From assembly GCF_000153045.1 (NCBI RefSeq), contig NZ_CH724159.1:187357-251356 (forward strand): 64,000 bases of DNA. The letters run 5' to 3'. The notes below the pieces were generated by a model. That model ran no database searches. It saw only the letters and a list, made by a program, of their open reading frames with translations, and had not been told where the DNA came from. Of this stretch, positions 46,281 to 55,671 are shown piece after piece (within the stretch, counting starts at the first letter, position 1; each line of letters begins with the position of its first letter). This DNA is from Synechococcus sp. WH 5701 (GTDB lineage: Bacteria > Cyanobacteriota > Cyanobacteriia > PCC-6307 > Cyanobiaceae). The translations under genes were made by a program, and so were the position numbers.

Positions 46281-46972
46281 CCCCCCGGTACACCACCCTG
46301 ATGGCCAGCCTGCCGCCCCTCGGCGGCCTGTTCGAGGCCCGCTCTCCGGCGATCTCCCGGCTGAAGCTGGAGCGACGGCTCACTCTGCTGGAGGACGGTG
46401 ACCGTCGCAGCCTTGACCTGGCCATCAGCATCCTCTCCCAGTCAATGCGGCCCCAGGATCCGGACGGCGGCCCCAGCGATGCCCGCCTGCTGGAGGAGAC
46501 CCGGGCCTTCTTCGCTCAGGTCACCAATCCCCTGCTGCGTCACCTGGTGAGCCATCGCCTCGATCTGCGCACTGTGCTGGCGGCCCTGCGCCGCCGCCAT
46601 CGGGGGGAGGTGGATCCGCCGCTGGGCCAGCCATGGGGATTCGGCCCCTGGGTGGCCACGATCGAGCGCCACTGGAAGGAGCCCGCCTTCCGGCTGGAGG
46701 CGGTGTTCCCCTGGATCGTCGAGACCGTGCGCCTGCTGGAGGCCGACGATCTGATCAATCTCGAGCGGCTCCATTTCTCGGTGATCTGGAAGGACATCGA
46801 CCGTGTGGCCCTCGGGCACCACTTCGATTTCGAAGCCGTGATGATCTACCTGGCCCGCTGGAGTCTGGTGGAGCGCTGGTGCAGTTTCGACGCCCAGGCC
46901 GCCACGGTTCGCTTCCGCCAGCTTGTTTCCGCCGGTCTCGGCCCCGTCACCGAAATCCCTGCCGCCTCCTGA
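46277..46972 (+). CDS. V-ATPase-associated protein (DUF2764/C-like)
   Basis: 231 aa starting MTPRYTTLMASLPPLGGLFE. Mostly helical, with RLDLRTVLAALRRRHRGEVDPP and INLERLHFSVIWKDIDRVALG. It sits between E and A, exactly where the Chlamydia and spirochaete operons carry a DUF2764 protein thought to replace the C (d-type) subunit linking the stalk to the K ring. The assignment rests on position and the YxxLxASLPPL-type start. Confidence 0.8.
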   Translation: MTPRYTTLMASLPPLGGLFEARSPAISRLKLERRLTLLEDGDRRSLDLAISILSQSMRPQDPDGGPSDARLLEETRAFFAQVTNPLLRHLVSHRLDLRTVLAALRRRHRGEVDPPLGQPWGFGPWVATIERHWKEPAFRLEAVFPWIVETVRLLEADDLINLERLHFSVIWKDIDRVALGHHFDFEAVMIYLARWSLVERWCSFDAQAATVRFRQLVSAGLGPVTEIPAAS

Positions 46973-48837
46973 TGACCGATTCCTTCAACTCCGCCCGCGT
47001 GGTCGCTGTTCAGGACGACCTGGTGACCATTGCCATGGCGACCACGGCGCCGCGGCCGATCCTCAAGAACGAGGTGCTCTACATCCTTCCGAAGCACAGG
47101 GAAGGGGAGCGACAGGAGCGGCTCAAGGCCGAGGTGCTGCGCGTGCATGGCAGCACCGCCGATGCCCAGGTGTTCGAGAGCACCCGGGGGGTGGGGATCG
47201 GGGATCCCGTGGAGCAGACGGGCGAGCTGCTCTCGGTGAAGCTGGGCCCTGGGCTGCTCACTCAGGTGTACGACGGTCTGCAGAACCCCCTGGCTGGCCT
47301 CGCCGCCGGCTACGGCACCTTTCTGCCCCGCGGGGCTGCGGTGGCCCCCCTCGACACCGAGAAGACCTGGTCGTTTCAGCCCACGGCCCGGATGGGCGAA
47401 ACCCTGCGGGCCGGCGATGTGATCGGCACCGTGCAGGAGGGGCGCTTCACCCACAAGATCATGGTGCCCTTCAACCAGTCCGGCACGGTCACCCTGGACT
47501 GGATCCAGCAGGGTTCGTTCACAGTGGACACGGTGGTGGCCCGCGTCACCGACACCAGTGGCCACAGCCGCTCCCTCACCCTGGCGCAGGACTGGCCGGT
47601 GCGGCGGGCCCTGCCGGAGCTCCTGCTGCAGAACCGCTATTGCGAACGGCTCTATCCCGAGGAGCCGATGATCACCACCCAGCGGATCGTCGACACCTTC
47701 CTGCCCATTGCCCGTGGCGGCACCGGCTGCATTCCCGGCCCGTTCGGTGCTGGCAAGACCGTGCTGCAGAACCTGATCTCCCGCCACTCGGATGTGGATG
47801 TGGTGCTGGTGGTGGCCTGCGGCGAGCGGGCGGGTGAAGTGGTGGAGACCATCACCGAATTCCCGAAGCTCACCGATCCCAAGACAGGGGGATCCCTGAT
47901 GGATCGCACGATCATCATCTGCAACACCTCCTCGATGCCCGTGGCGGCCCGGGAGGCCTCCATCTACACCGGTCTCACCCTCGGCGAGTACTACCGCCAG
48001 ATGGGCTGCAATGTGCTGCTGATCGCCGATTCCACCTCCCGCTGGGCCCAGGCCATGCGCGAGACCTCCGGCCGTCTCGAGGAGATCCCCGGTGAGGATG
48101 CCTTCCCCGCCTACCTGGATTCCGCCATCAAGGGGGTGTATGAGCGCGCCGGCATCATCCGCACCAACGACGGAAGCGTCGGCAGTCTCACGATGATCGG
48201 CACGGTGTCGCCCGCCGGCGGCAACTTCGAGGAGCCCGTCACCCAGTCGACCCTCAGCACGGTGAAGGCCTTTCTCGGCCTGAGCGCAGAGCGGGCCTAC
48301 AAGCGCTGCTATCCGGCGGTGGACATCCTGCTCTCCTGGTCGCGCTATTTCGGCCAGCTGGAGGGGTGGTTCGCCAGCCATGTGGCTCCCGACTGGGTCG
48401 ATCGGGTGAAGGCAATGAATGATCTTCTCCGCCGCGGCGATGCCGTCAACCAGATGATCCAGGTCACCGGCGAGGAGGGTGTCACCCTCGAGGACTTCAT
48501 CCTCTGCCAGAAGGCCCAGTTCCTCGACATGGTGTACCTGCAGCAGGACGCCTTCGATGACGTGGACGCCAGCTGCCCGATCGATCGGCAGAAGCGCTCC
48601 TTCGAGCTGGTCTGCGCGCTGATTAACCGCAGCTACCACTTCGAAGACAAGACGGCCGTCAGGGACTACTTCACCCGTCTGACCGGTCTGTACAGGAACC
48701 TCAACTATGCCGCGGAAGAATCACCCACCTACGCCGCCTTCCGCAAGCAGATCGACGACCTGGCCGCAGCGGCGAGCCAGCGGCAGCAGCCTCTTCCGGA
48801 GAAGCATCCCGTGGCAGATTCGACAACCAAGGCCTAG
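46972..48837 (+). CDS. ntpA: V-type ATPase catalytic subunit A
   Basis: 621-aa catalytic subunit. Walker A is GPFGAGKT at residues 256-263 (V-type usually GPFGSGKT), Walker B region NVLLIADSTSRWAQAMRE, a long non-homologous insert (about 100-190, QNPLAGLAAGYGTFLPRG through the GRFTHKIMVPFNQSG region), and PGEDAFPAYLDSAI. ATG 46972 overlaps the stop of the preceding gene by 1 nt. Being last rather than before B is unusual (see findings). The gene ends 27 nt before the convergent PPK2. Confidence 0.95.
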   Translation: MTDSFNSARVVAVQDDLVTIAMATTAPRPILKNEVLYILPKHREGERQERLKAEVLRVHGSTADAQVFESTRGVGIGDPVEQTGELLSVKLGPGLLTQVYDGLQNPLAGLAAGYGTFLPRGAAVAPLDTEKTWSFQPTARMGETLRAGDVIGTVQEGRFTHKIMVPFNQSGTVTLDWIQQGSFTVDTVVARVTDTSGHSRSLTLAQDWPVRRALPELLLQNRYCERLYPEEPMITTQRIVDTFLPIARGGTGCIPGPFGAGKTVLQNLISRHSDVDVVLVVACGERAGEVVETITEFPKLTDPKTGGSLMDRTIIICNTSSMPVAAREASIYTGLTLGEYYRQMGCNVLLIADSTSRWAQAMRETSGRLEEIPGEDAFPAYLDSAIKGVYERAGIIRTNDGSVGSLTMIGTVSPAGGNFEEPVTQSTLSTVKAFLGLSAERAYKRCYPAVDILLSWSRYFGQLEGWFASHVAPDWVDRVKAMNDLLRRGDAVNQMIQVTGEEGVTLEDFILCQKAQFLDMVYLQQDAFDDVDASCPIDRQKRSFELVCALINRSYHFEDKTAVRDYFTRLTGLYRNLNYAAEESPTYAAFRKQIDDLAAAASQRQQPLPEKHPVADSTTKA

Positions 48838-48864
48838 AGAGCAGGGATTCTGTTCGGCTTGAGC

Positions 48865-49785
48865 TTACTCATTCAAAAGATCTTCTTTTGCCTTTTCCAG
48901 ATCTTTGCGTGCCGCATCGCTAACTTCCGGGTAGTGCAGGCCCAATGAATCCAGGGCTTCAACAACGGCCGCCGCAACCACCACGCGGGTGAACCATTTA
49001 TTGTCAGCAGGCACAACGTACCAGGGTGCGCGCTCTGTCGCTGTGTGGCGAATGGTGTCTTCATAGGCGTTCATGTAGTCATCCCAGTAGGCGCGCTCAC
49101 GGATGTCATTGGCGGAAAACTTCCAGTTCTTGTCTGGATTCTCAAGCCGTTGGAGGAAGCGTTTCTTCTGCTCTTCCTTGGAGACGTGCAGGAAAAACTT
49201 TCGAACCACGATGCCGTTGTTGGTGAGATAGCGCTCGTAGTTCCTGATGTCGCGGAAGCGATCCTTCCAGATGTCTTTGCCGAGCAATGCCTTTGGCAGG
49301 GTCTGCCTGGCGAGCATTTCAGGGTGAACACGAACCACGAGGGTCTCTTCATAGTAGCTGCGGTTGAAAATGCCAATCCTTCCCCGCTCGGGCAACATGA
49401 CGTTGCTGCGCCAAAGGTAGTCATGGTCGAGATCCACGGCTGAAGGAGCTTTGAAAGAGCTCACCTGGCAGCCCTGAGGATTCACCCCACTCATCACATG
49501 CTTGATGGTGCCGTCTTTCCCGGCTGCATCCATCGCCTGGAAGATCAGTAGCAGGGCCCAGCGATCCTGGGCATAGAGAAGGTCCTGAAACTGAGCAAGC
49601 AATTGCACGCCCATGTCAAGGTCTTCTTTGGCTTGAGACTTGTGCTCTTTGCCAAACTGAAGAGTGTTGCCAGGATCAACCTGTTTCAGGTGAAACTTCT
49701 CTCCATCATCAATGCGAAAGGGTTTCGAGAACTTCTTCGCGCGGCCAATGAGGTCTTGCTGTTCACTGTTGAAGATCTTGCTCAT
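48865..49785 (-). CDS. Polyphosphate kinase 2, second paralogue (class III-like)
   Basis: 306 aa. Walker A is MDAAGKDGTIKHVMSGVNPQ (Lys-Asp-Gly form), followed by DLDHDYLWRSNVMLPERG, FNRSYYEETLVVRVHPE and WKDRFRDIRNYERYLT. This pattern matches the PPK2 subgroup that uses AMP and ADP (class III); nucleotide preference needs assay. The codon use is visibly less GC-rich than the core genes. Convergent with the ATPase operon. Confidence 0.9.
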   Translation of the reverse strand: MSKIFNSEQQDLIGRAKKFSKPFRIDDGEKFHLKQVDPGNTLQFGKEHKSQAKEDLDMGVQLLAQFQDLLYAQDRWALLLIFQAMDAAGKDGTIKHVMSGVNPQGCQVSSFKAPSAVDLDHDYLWRSNVMLPERGRIGIFNRSYYEETLVVRVHPEMLARQTLPKALLGKDIWKDRFRDIRNYERYLTNNGIVVRKFFLHVSKEEQKKRFLQRLENPDKNWKFSANDIRERAYWDDYMNAYEDTIRHTATERAPWYVVPADNKWFTRVVVAAAVVEALDSLGLHYPEVSDAARKDLEKAKEDLLNE

Positions 49786-50138
49786 GACGACTGGATACGA
49801 CTACCCTCAGCATCGGGGTCGGCGGGCTGGTGCATCCTCCTTCCGTCGAAAAACGTTGGAGGGAACGGTGACTGCCGTTGAGGTTGGGTCGTGATGGTCT
49901 CCTGCACGCCTCAACAGGCTTACCTTGAGGGCCTTCTGCCGGTTGATCAGGGAGGAGCAGGCTGGTCGCGCTGCCCGGTGTCAACTACGTAGGCGGGCGC
50001 GCCTGCCTAGAGGGCCACCGGGAGGCCCGGCGGCTGCTCCCTGTCAGGGCTGTGCAGGCGGCGTCCTGCGCCTTTGGCAGACAACCGCCAGCATGGGAGC
50101 CTGTGGATGACAGGCAAGGAACAGCACGGATCGATGTG
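49786..50138. other. Intergenic stretch upstream of a broken xfp fragment
   Basis: About 350 nt between the divergent PPK2 and the phosphoketolase scrap. I see no gene, RNA or strong terminator here. It should contain the PPK2 promoter on the minus strand. Confidence 0.5.
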
Positions 50139-50283
50139 GATCGCGATCAGGATCTCCAGGTCCTGAACGCCTGGTGGAGCGCAGCCAACCATCCGGCGGT
50201 GGGGTTGATCCAGCTGCGGGACAACCCCCTTCTGCGGGTGGCCACTGAGGAGGACGGGGTGATCGTCCGCAGCCACGGCGCCC
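50139..50283 (+). pseudogene. Phosphoketolase N-terminal fragment
   Basis: The frame reads LQVLNAWWSAANHPAVG then LIQLRDNPLL, closely matching [17 protein letters not shown] and [10 protein letters not shown] at the start of the intact xfp gene at 60.2 kb. Similarity fades after about 45 residues and the frame closes without the rest of the 807-aa enzyme. A decayed piece of a second xfp copy. Confidence 0.75.
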
Positions 50284-50310
50284 TGGATGGCTGGGTGCAA
50301 GATGGGAACC

Positions 50311-51000
50311 ATGTCCCATCCTCGCTGGCTTCGCGTGTCGCAGGAAACCCCACCGCTGTTCGGAAAAACCAAGTTTCTTGAAGCGCAGATTGATGAATTT
50401 CTCGACAAGGTCGCGGAAGGATCGATCTATTTCGAAAACGGTCTGCTGGTACTGATCGATCAGGGCCTGACAGCGGCTTGTGAAGAGAAACTGCAGCAGG
50501 TGCTGGGTCTTCAGGAGCGCTGCAATGAGCTGCGCCGTTCCGTGGTGAGCACGTTATACACAGAAATGCTCATCCCGGACTTCCGCGGCAATGTCCTGAG
50601 CTTGCTGAGCAATCTCTATGGATTGCTCAGGGTCCTCACCAAGTCGTTTCAGGAGTTCATGATCGAGCATGCCACGACTTCGATTTCTGCAGAGGACAAG
50701 GTCGAAATTGAGGCCTTGATCGGCTTTGTTGTTAAATCCATTCAGTCCACGATCATTGCATCTCGCGCGTTCTTTAGAAATCCGCCGGCAGTGCGCGATC
50801 ACATCTACGAAATCAGAGTGTTTTCCGCAGAGGCAGGCAAGGTGGCGCTCCGGCTCAAGACAAGAATCTTCAGCTCTGCCATGCCCTTGGAGCGGATGAT
50901 GCATGCCCGTGATTCGATTGACATCATCGCCGCCATCTCCGAAATGGCGGAAGAGATCAGCGACGACCTTTCCATTTATGCGATCAAGCGGATCCTTTGA
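50311..51000 (+). CDS. PhoU-like DUF47 protein, PiT accessory
   Basis: 229 aa, all-helical DUF47 (YkaA/PhoU-like) protein: GKTKFLEAQIDEFLDKVAEGSIYF, then long helices (QQVLGLQERCNELRRSVVST; AIISEMAEEISDDLSIYAIK-like ending). Members sit next to PiT transporters and modulate phosphate uptake, and here the PiT gene follows 81 nt downstream. ATG 50311 is used; the frame is open 24 nt further up. Confidence 0.82.
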   Translation: MSHPRWLRVSQETPPLFGKTKFLEAQIDEFLDKVAEGSIYFENGLLVLIDQGLTAACEEKLQQVLGLQERCNELRRSVVSTLYTEMLIPDFRGNVLSLLSNLYGLLRVLTKSFQEFMIEHATTSISAEDKVEIEALIGFVVKSIQSTIIASRAFFRNPPAVRDHIYEIRVFSAEAGKVALRLKTRIFSSAMPLERMMHARDSIDIIAAISEMAEEISDDLSIYAIKRIL

Positions 51001-51081
51001 TTCCCTGCATCATCCGCTCCCGCTCGTCCCGTTCAGACAGCCAGAGGCACCAATAGTGGAATCCATCACACGGGGGCAATC

Positions 51082-52593
51082 ATGGAATTGATTGCCAGTC
51101 TCTTTTTCCTCTCCAGCGGACTCTTTCTTGGCTGGTCGCTGGGAGCCAATGATGCCTCCAATGTGTTCGGTTCTGCCGTAGGCAGCCGCATGGTGCGGTT
51201 TTCGACCGCGGCCTTTCTCTGCAGCGTCTTCGTGATCATCGGGGCCGTCTCGGCCGGTGCCGGCGCCTCCGGTGGCCTCGAGGCCCTGGGTTCTGTGAAT
51301 GCCCTGGCCGGTTCGTTCACCACAGCGCTGGCAGCGGCGGTCACGGTCTACTGGATGACCCGACTGGGGCTACCGGTCTCCACCACCCAGGCCGTGGTTG
51401 GGGCCATTGTGGGTTGGAACTGGTTCAGTGGGTCGATCACCGATCCGGGGCAACTGGCCAAGATCGTCGGCACATGGGTCTTCTGCCCCATTCTCGCTGG
51501 ACTGTTCTCAGCGTTGTTGTACTTCCTCGCCGTCCGATGGATCGGTCGGCTGAAGCCCCACCTGCTGCGCCTCGATGCCAATGTGCGCTTCGGCCTTCTC
51601 CTGGGGGGCATCTTCGGCTCGTACAGCCTGGGGGCGAACAACATCGGCAATGTGATGGGTGTGTTCGTGGATTCGTCACCCTTCAGAGACATCAGATTCG
51701 AGAATGGCTGGGAGTTTTCAGGCCTTCAGCAGTTATTCCTGCTCGGCGCCATCGCGATTGCCGTTGGTGTCTATACCTTTTCAAGGCGGGTGATGATGAC
51801 TGTGGGAGGCAGTCTGATGACCCTCTCCCCCATGGGTGCCCTTGTTGTGGTGGTGTCGAATTCCCTCGTGCTGTTCATCTTCTCCTCCAGCGCGCTCTCC
51901 AACCAGTTGGTGAACGTTGGACTACCAGCAATACCCCTGATTCCTGTTTCCAGTTCCCAGGCCGTGATCGGAGCCGTGATCGGGATCGGCTGCCTGCAGG
52001 GGATCAAGGGCCTGCGTCAGGTGCGCTGGGGTGTCCTGGTCAGGATCGCTTCCGGCTGGGTCACCACCCCGCTGATCGCCGCGGTGGTCGGACTCTGCAT
52101 GCTCTTCGTCGTGCAGAACGTCTTTGGAGCGCAGGTGTACAAGGAAGTCTTTTTTCAGATCACGCCACCGGTGCTCCAGCGGCTGGCCTCTCAGGGGATT
52201 CCCATCTCCGACCTGCCCGTTCAGGTCAAGCCGATCGGCCAGGCGGTTCGCTTCCGCAAGGAACTTCGCAGACAGGTCCGATTGAGTCCGTCGGAGGAAC
52301 AGTTGGCCATCGCGTCAGCAGAGATCGATCCCACGACGGTCGATTCCAGCAGGCTGAAGGACCTTGACCCCGCCTTCCTGAGCCCCGATCAAAGGGCTGC
52401 GATCGCTGGCCTAGAGGGTCGTTCGTTCCGCCATCGTTGGCAGCTGGAGGAGGCGCTGGCCCAGCAGAGTTCTGCGTGGAGGATGGGGGTCGACAGACCT
52501 GGCAATGAGCACCAGAACAAGCAACTTCAGCAGCAGATGCGCACCCTGGCGAAGCTTTTTCTTGTCAGTGGCGAAAGCTCGGATCACCCCTGA
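51082..52593 (+). CDS. PiT-family inorganic phosphate transporter
   Basis: 503-aa membrane permease, about 10-12 helices, with the two PiT repeat signatures GANDASNVFGSAVGSRM (near the N-terminus) and GANNIGNVMG (middle), plus STTQAVVGAIVGWN and SSSQAVIGAVIGIG. The C-terminal 110 residues are soluble and charged. Low-affinity, metal-phosphate/H+ symport is the family role. It forms a pair with the upstream DUF47 gene; its stop abuts the convergent glgX. Confidence 0.92.
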   Translation: MELIASLFFLSSGLFLGWSLGANDASNVFGSAVGSRMVRFSTAAFLCSVFVIIGAVSAGAGASGGLEALGSVNALAGSFTTALAAAVTVYWMTRLGLPVSTTQAVVGAIVGWNWFSGSITDPGQLAKIVGTWVFCPILAGLFSALLYFLAVRWIGRLKPHLLRLDANVRFGLLLGGIFGSYSLGANNIGNVMGVFVDSSPFRDIRFENGWEFSGLQQLFLLGAIAIAVGVYTFSRRVMMTVGGSLMTLSPMGALVVVVSNSLVLFIFSSSALSNQLVNVGLPAIPLIPVSSSQAVIGAVIGIGCLQGIKGLRQVRWGVLVRIASGWVTTPLIAAVVGLCMLFVVQNVFGAQVYKEVFFQITPPVLQRLASQGIPISDLPVQVKPIGQAVRFRKELRRQVRLSPSEEQLAIASAEIDPTTVDSSRLKDLDPAFLSPDQRAAIAGLEGRSFRHRWQLEEALAQQSSAWRMGVDRPGNEHQNKQLQQQMRTLAKLFLVSGESSDHP

Positions 52594-54642
52594 TCAGCCT
52601 CCTTGCTCCGGTCCGACTCCCGCCCCAGCGATGAGCACAACAACCGAATGCTCCATGGCACGGTAGGGGCCCGCAGGGCATTCCGCTGCCTCCTCCCACG
52701 GCACGATGTCGCTGGGGGAGGGCCTAGAGGTATCGATCCAGCGGTGCCAGGGGCTGGATCCATCCGGTGTGATCATGGGCAGGGCGAACTCGAGGGGTTG
52801 CCAGTAGGCATTGAGGATCAGGTGGAGCCAGGCCTTGTCCTGCAGCAGCTTCACAGTCAGGGAGATGCTGTGGGATTGATCGCCCCAGTCGGGATGGTTC
52901 AGCCGGGTGCCATGCCACGCTTTTGAGGCCCGGCGAATGAGCGTGTTCAGGCTGGTGCGCTCCCGCTCCGAGCGAAGATCTCGCTGCAGGCGGCGAGCGA
53001 TCAGCAGCTTGACGAAGCGATGCAGGTCGCCATGCCGCTGGAGAAGGGCCCAGTCGAACCAGTTGCTGGAGTCGTCGAGACCGTAGGCGTTGTTGTTGCC
53101 ATGCTGGGTACGCCTGACCTCATCGCCCATCAGCAGCATGGGGACTCCCAGCGAGAGCAGGGTGACGGCGAAGAAGTTCCGGATCTGCCGGTTGCGCAGG
53201 TCTTCCACGGCAGAGTCATCGCTGGGTCCTTCCACCCCACAGTTCCAGCTCCGGTTGTCATCGGTCCCGTCACGGTTGTTCTCTCCGTTGGCTTCGTTGT
53301 GCTTGCCGTTGTAGGAAACCAGATCGTTGAGGGTGAATCCATCGTGACAGGTCACGAAATTGATGCTCTGCTCCGCTTCGCGCTCTTTATGTCCGTAGAT
53401 CTGGGGGCTGCCGATGAGGCGATCAGCGAACCTGCCCAGCGAACCAGGCGCAGCGCGAAAGAAGTCACGGGCGTCGTCGCGAAAGCGGCCATTCCATTCA
53501 CGCCAGCTGTCGCCGACGAAACTGCCCACCTGATAGAGCCCTGCTGCGTCCCAGGCTTCAGCGATCAGCTTGGTTCCCGCCAGCAGCGGATCCGACTCAA
53601 TGTCCCAGAGAACGGGGGGATTGGGAAGCACATTCCCCGCAGAATCGCGCGAGAGGATGGAAGCAAGATCAAAACGAAAGCCATCCACATGCATCTCCCC
53701 AACCCAGTACCGCAGGCTGTCGACAATCATCCGTCGCACGACAGGATGGTTGGCGTTCAGGGTGTTGCCACACCCTGAAAAATCGGCGTATTGACTGCCC
53801 CCGTCCCTGAGGAGGTAGTAATTGGGATTGTCGATGCCTCGGAAGCAGAAGGTGGGCCCGTTCACTCCTCCTTCTGCCGTGTGGTTGAAGACCACATCGA
53901 GAATCACCTCAATCCCCGCATGATGCAGGGCCTTGACCATGTCCCGGAATTCATCGACAGCCTCCAGGGGGTCTTCCCCGCAGCTGTAGCCCGGATGGGG
54001 CGCGAAGAATCCCAGGGGTTGGTAACCCCAGTAGTTCACATGGCCGGATGGGGCGGCCTGGCGATCGAAGGCGAACACCGGCAACAGCTCCACAGCTGTG
54101 ATGCCGAGATCCTGGAGATAGGGGATCTTCTCGATCAGACCGGCATAGGTTCCCCGCCGCTCCGCTGAAACGCCCGAATTTGGATGGGCCGTGAATCCCC
54201 GCACATGCATCTCATAGATGATCGTGCGGGCACAGGGATGGCGTAGAGGCTGGTCATCCTGCCAGTCGTAGGCTCCCGGATCGACGACCACACTTTTCAT
54301 GGCTTCGGAGCCCTCCGGGACTGCCACAGCCCTTCCATAGGGATCGAGCAACACCCGGGAGGGATCGAAGTACAAGCCGCGCGAAGGGTCCCAGGGACCA
54401 TGGACCCGGTAGCCATACAGCTGACCAGGCTCCACACCCGGCACGAAGCCATGCCAATAGTGGTAGGTGCGATTCGTCTGGGGATCAAGGGTGACCACCC
54501 GTGATGGGTGGGTCTCGTTCACCCCGTCGAACAGCAGAAGGTCAACGGCTGATGCCGTTCTGGAAAACAGGCTGAAGTTGGCACCACCATGCTCCAGCGT
54601 GGCGCCGATCGGGTGGCTGCGACCCTGGGTGGAATCGTGCAT
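52594..54642 (-). CDS. glgX: Glycogen debranching enzyme GlgX
   Basis: 682-aa GH13 isoamylase-type enzyme hydrolysing alpha-1,6 branches of limit glycogen. N-terminal CBM48 domain (IGATLEHGGANFSLFSRTAS), barrel with the conserved regions VVFNHT, DGFRFDLASIL (nucleophile Asp), LIAEAWDA (acid Glu) and FVTCHDGFTLNDLVSYN. Slightly divergent lineage from typical housekeeping GlgX cannot be excluded. Lies 18 nt upstream-side of the D-lactate dehydrogenase in the same direction. Confidence 0.94.
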   Translation of the reverse strand: MHDSTQGRSHPIGATLEHGGANFSLFSRTASAVDLLLFDGVNETHPSRVVTLDPQTNRTYHYWHGFVPGVEPGQLYGYRVHGPWDPSRGLYFDPSRVLLDPYGRAVAVPEGSEAMKSVVVDPGAYDWQDDQPLRHPCARTIIYEMHVRGFTAHPNSGVSAERRGTYAGLIEKIPYLQDLGITAVELLPVFAFDRQAAPSGHVNYWGYQPLGFFAPHPGYSCGEDPLEAVDEFRDMVKALHHAGIEVILDVVFNHTAEGGVNGPTFCFRGIDNPNYYLLRDGGSQYADFSGCGNTLNANHPVVRRMIVDSLRYWVGEMHVDGFRFDLASILSRDSAGNVLPNPPVLWDIESDPLLAGTKLIAEAWDAAGLYQVGSFVGDSWREWNGRFRDDARDFFRAAPGSLGRFADRLIGSPQIYGHKEREAEQSINFVTCHDGFTLNDLVSYNGKHNEANGENNRDGTDDNRSWNCGVEGPSDDSAVEDLRNRQIRNFFAVTLLSLGVPMLLMGDEVRRTQHGNNNAYGLDDSSNWFDWALLQRHGDLHRFVKLLIARRLQRDLRSERERTSLNTLIRRASKAWHGTRLNHPDWGDQSHSISLTVKLLQDKAWLHLILNAYWQPLEFALPMITPDGSSPWHRWIDTSRPSPSDIVPWEEAAECPAGPYRAMEHSVVVLIAGAGVGPEQGG

Positions 54643-54660
54643 GGGATCGGTCTGCAGGAA

Positions 54661-55671
54661 TCAAGTGAGCACGGAGCCCTCCACGAAGGGATCTCCTGTC
54701 ACAAGAGCCCGTAGGTTTGCTCCTGTGGTGCGCGCAATGTCCATCAGGGCTTCATGGGTGAGAAAGGCCTGATGGGCCGTGATCAGCACATTTGGGAAAG
54801 TCAGCATTCGTGCCAGAAGATCGTCCTGTAGCACGGTTCCGGAAAGATCTTCGAAGAATACCCCTTCCTCCTCTTCATAGACGTCAAGTGCAACGCCACC
54901 GAGACGGCCGGACTTCAGGGCTTCGATCAGGGCTGCGGTATCGATGAGTGCCCCTCGACTCACATTCACCAGGATCACACCAGGTTTCATGCAGTCGATT
55001 GTTTCGCGGCGAATGATATGGTGCGTTTCCGGAGTCAGCGGAATGTGGAGGGAAATGACATCGCTGAGACTTGCCAGAGTGAACGGATCCACGTAGGTGA
55101 TGCCTTCACGGGCTGCCCATGCTGCATCGGGGTAGGGGTCGTAGGCGACAACCACCATGCCGAAGCCGCGCAGGATGCGAGCAACGATGCGGCCGATCTT
55201 GCCGGTTCCTACAATTCCCGCAGTTTTGGCGTTCAGATCAAACCCAACCAGCCCCTGCAGAGAGAAATTCAGTTCTCTGACGCGATTGAAGGCGCGGTGG
55301 ACCCTGCGGTTGAGAGCAAGCAGCAAGGCCACGGCATGTTCCGCTACGGCGTAAGGCGAATAGATGGGAACCCGGGTGACAGTGATCCCAAGTTCACGGG
55401 CTGCGGCGAGATCGACATTGTTGAACCCGGTGCAGCGCAAGGCAAGCAGTTCCGTGCCCTGGGCGGAAAGCTGCTTCAGGCACTCCCTGTCAACGACGTC
55501 ATTGACGAACACGCAGACGGCGCGGTCACCACGGGCGGCGCCTGCGGTCTCGGCACTGAGACGAAAGGAGAGAAAACGCAGGTGAATGTCTGCGCCCGCT
55601 GCAGCAGGTAGGTGAATGCGGTCGTAAGGCTTGGTGTCAAAGATTGCTGCGGAACAGCCAGCGGGTCCCAT
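54661..55671 (-). CDS. ldhA: Fermentative D-lactate dehydrogenase
   Basis: 336-aa NAD-dependent 2-hydroxyacid dehydrogenase reducing pyruvate to D-lactate. It has the early IFDTKPYDRIHL start, the Rossmann loop GIVGTGKIGRIVARILRGFG, the catalytic Arg in VNVSRGALID, Glu in DVYEEEEGVFFED and His in ITAHQAFLTHEAL. ATG 55671 follows an AGGAG 7-9 nt upstream, which decides it over a GTG five codons earlier. Just upstream of glgX in the same direction. Confidence 0.92.
   Translation of the reverse strand: MGPAGCSAAIFDTKPYDRIHLPAAAGADIHLRFLSFRLSAETAGAARGDRAVCVFVNDVVDRECLKQLSAQGTELLALRCTGFNNVDLAAARELGITVTRVPIYSPYAVAEHAVALLLALNRRVHRAFNRVRELNFSLQGLVGFDLNAKTAGIVGTGKIGRIVARILRGFGMVVVAYDPYPDAAWAAREGITYVDPFTLASLSDVISLHIPLTPETHHIIRRETIDCMKPGVILVNVSRGALIDTAALIEALKSGRLGGVALDVYEEEEGVFFEDLSGTVLQDDLLARMLTFPNVLITAHQAFLTHEALMDIARTTGANLRALVTGDPFVEGSVLT

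Noticed and set aside
50052-50381. 109-codon frame containing the xfp-like segment, as an intact small gene
   Set aside because: Only 45 or so residues resemble phosphoketolase and the rest is unrelated, so a gene fragment is more likely.
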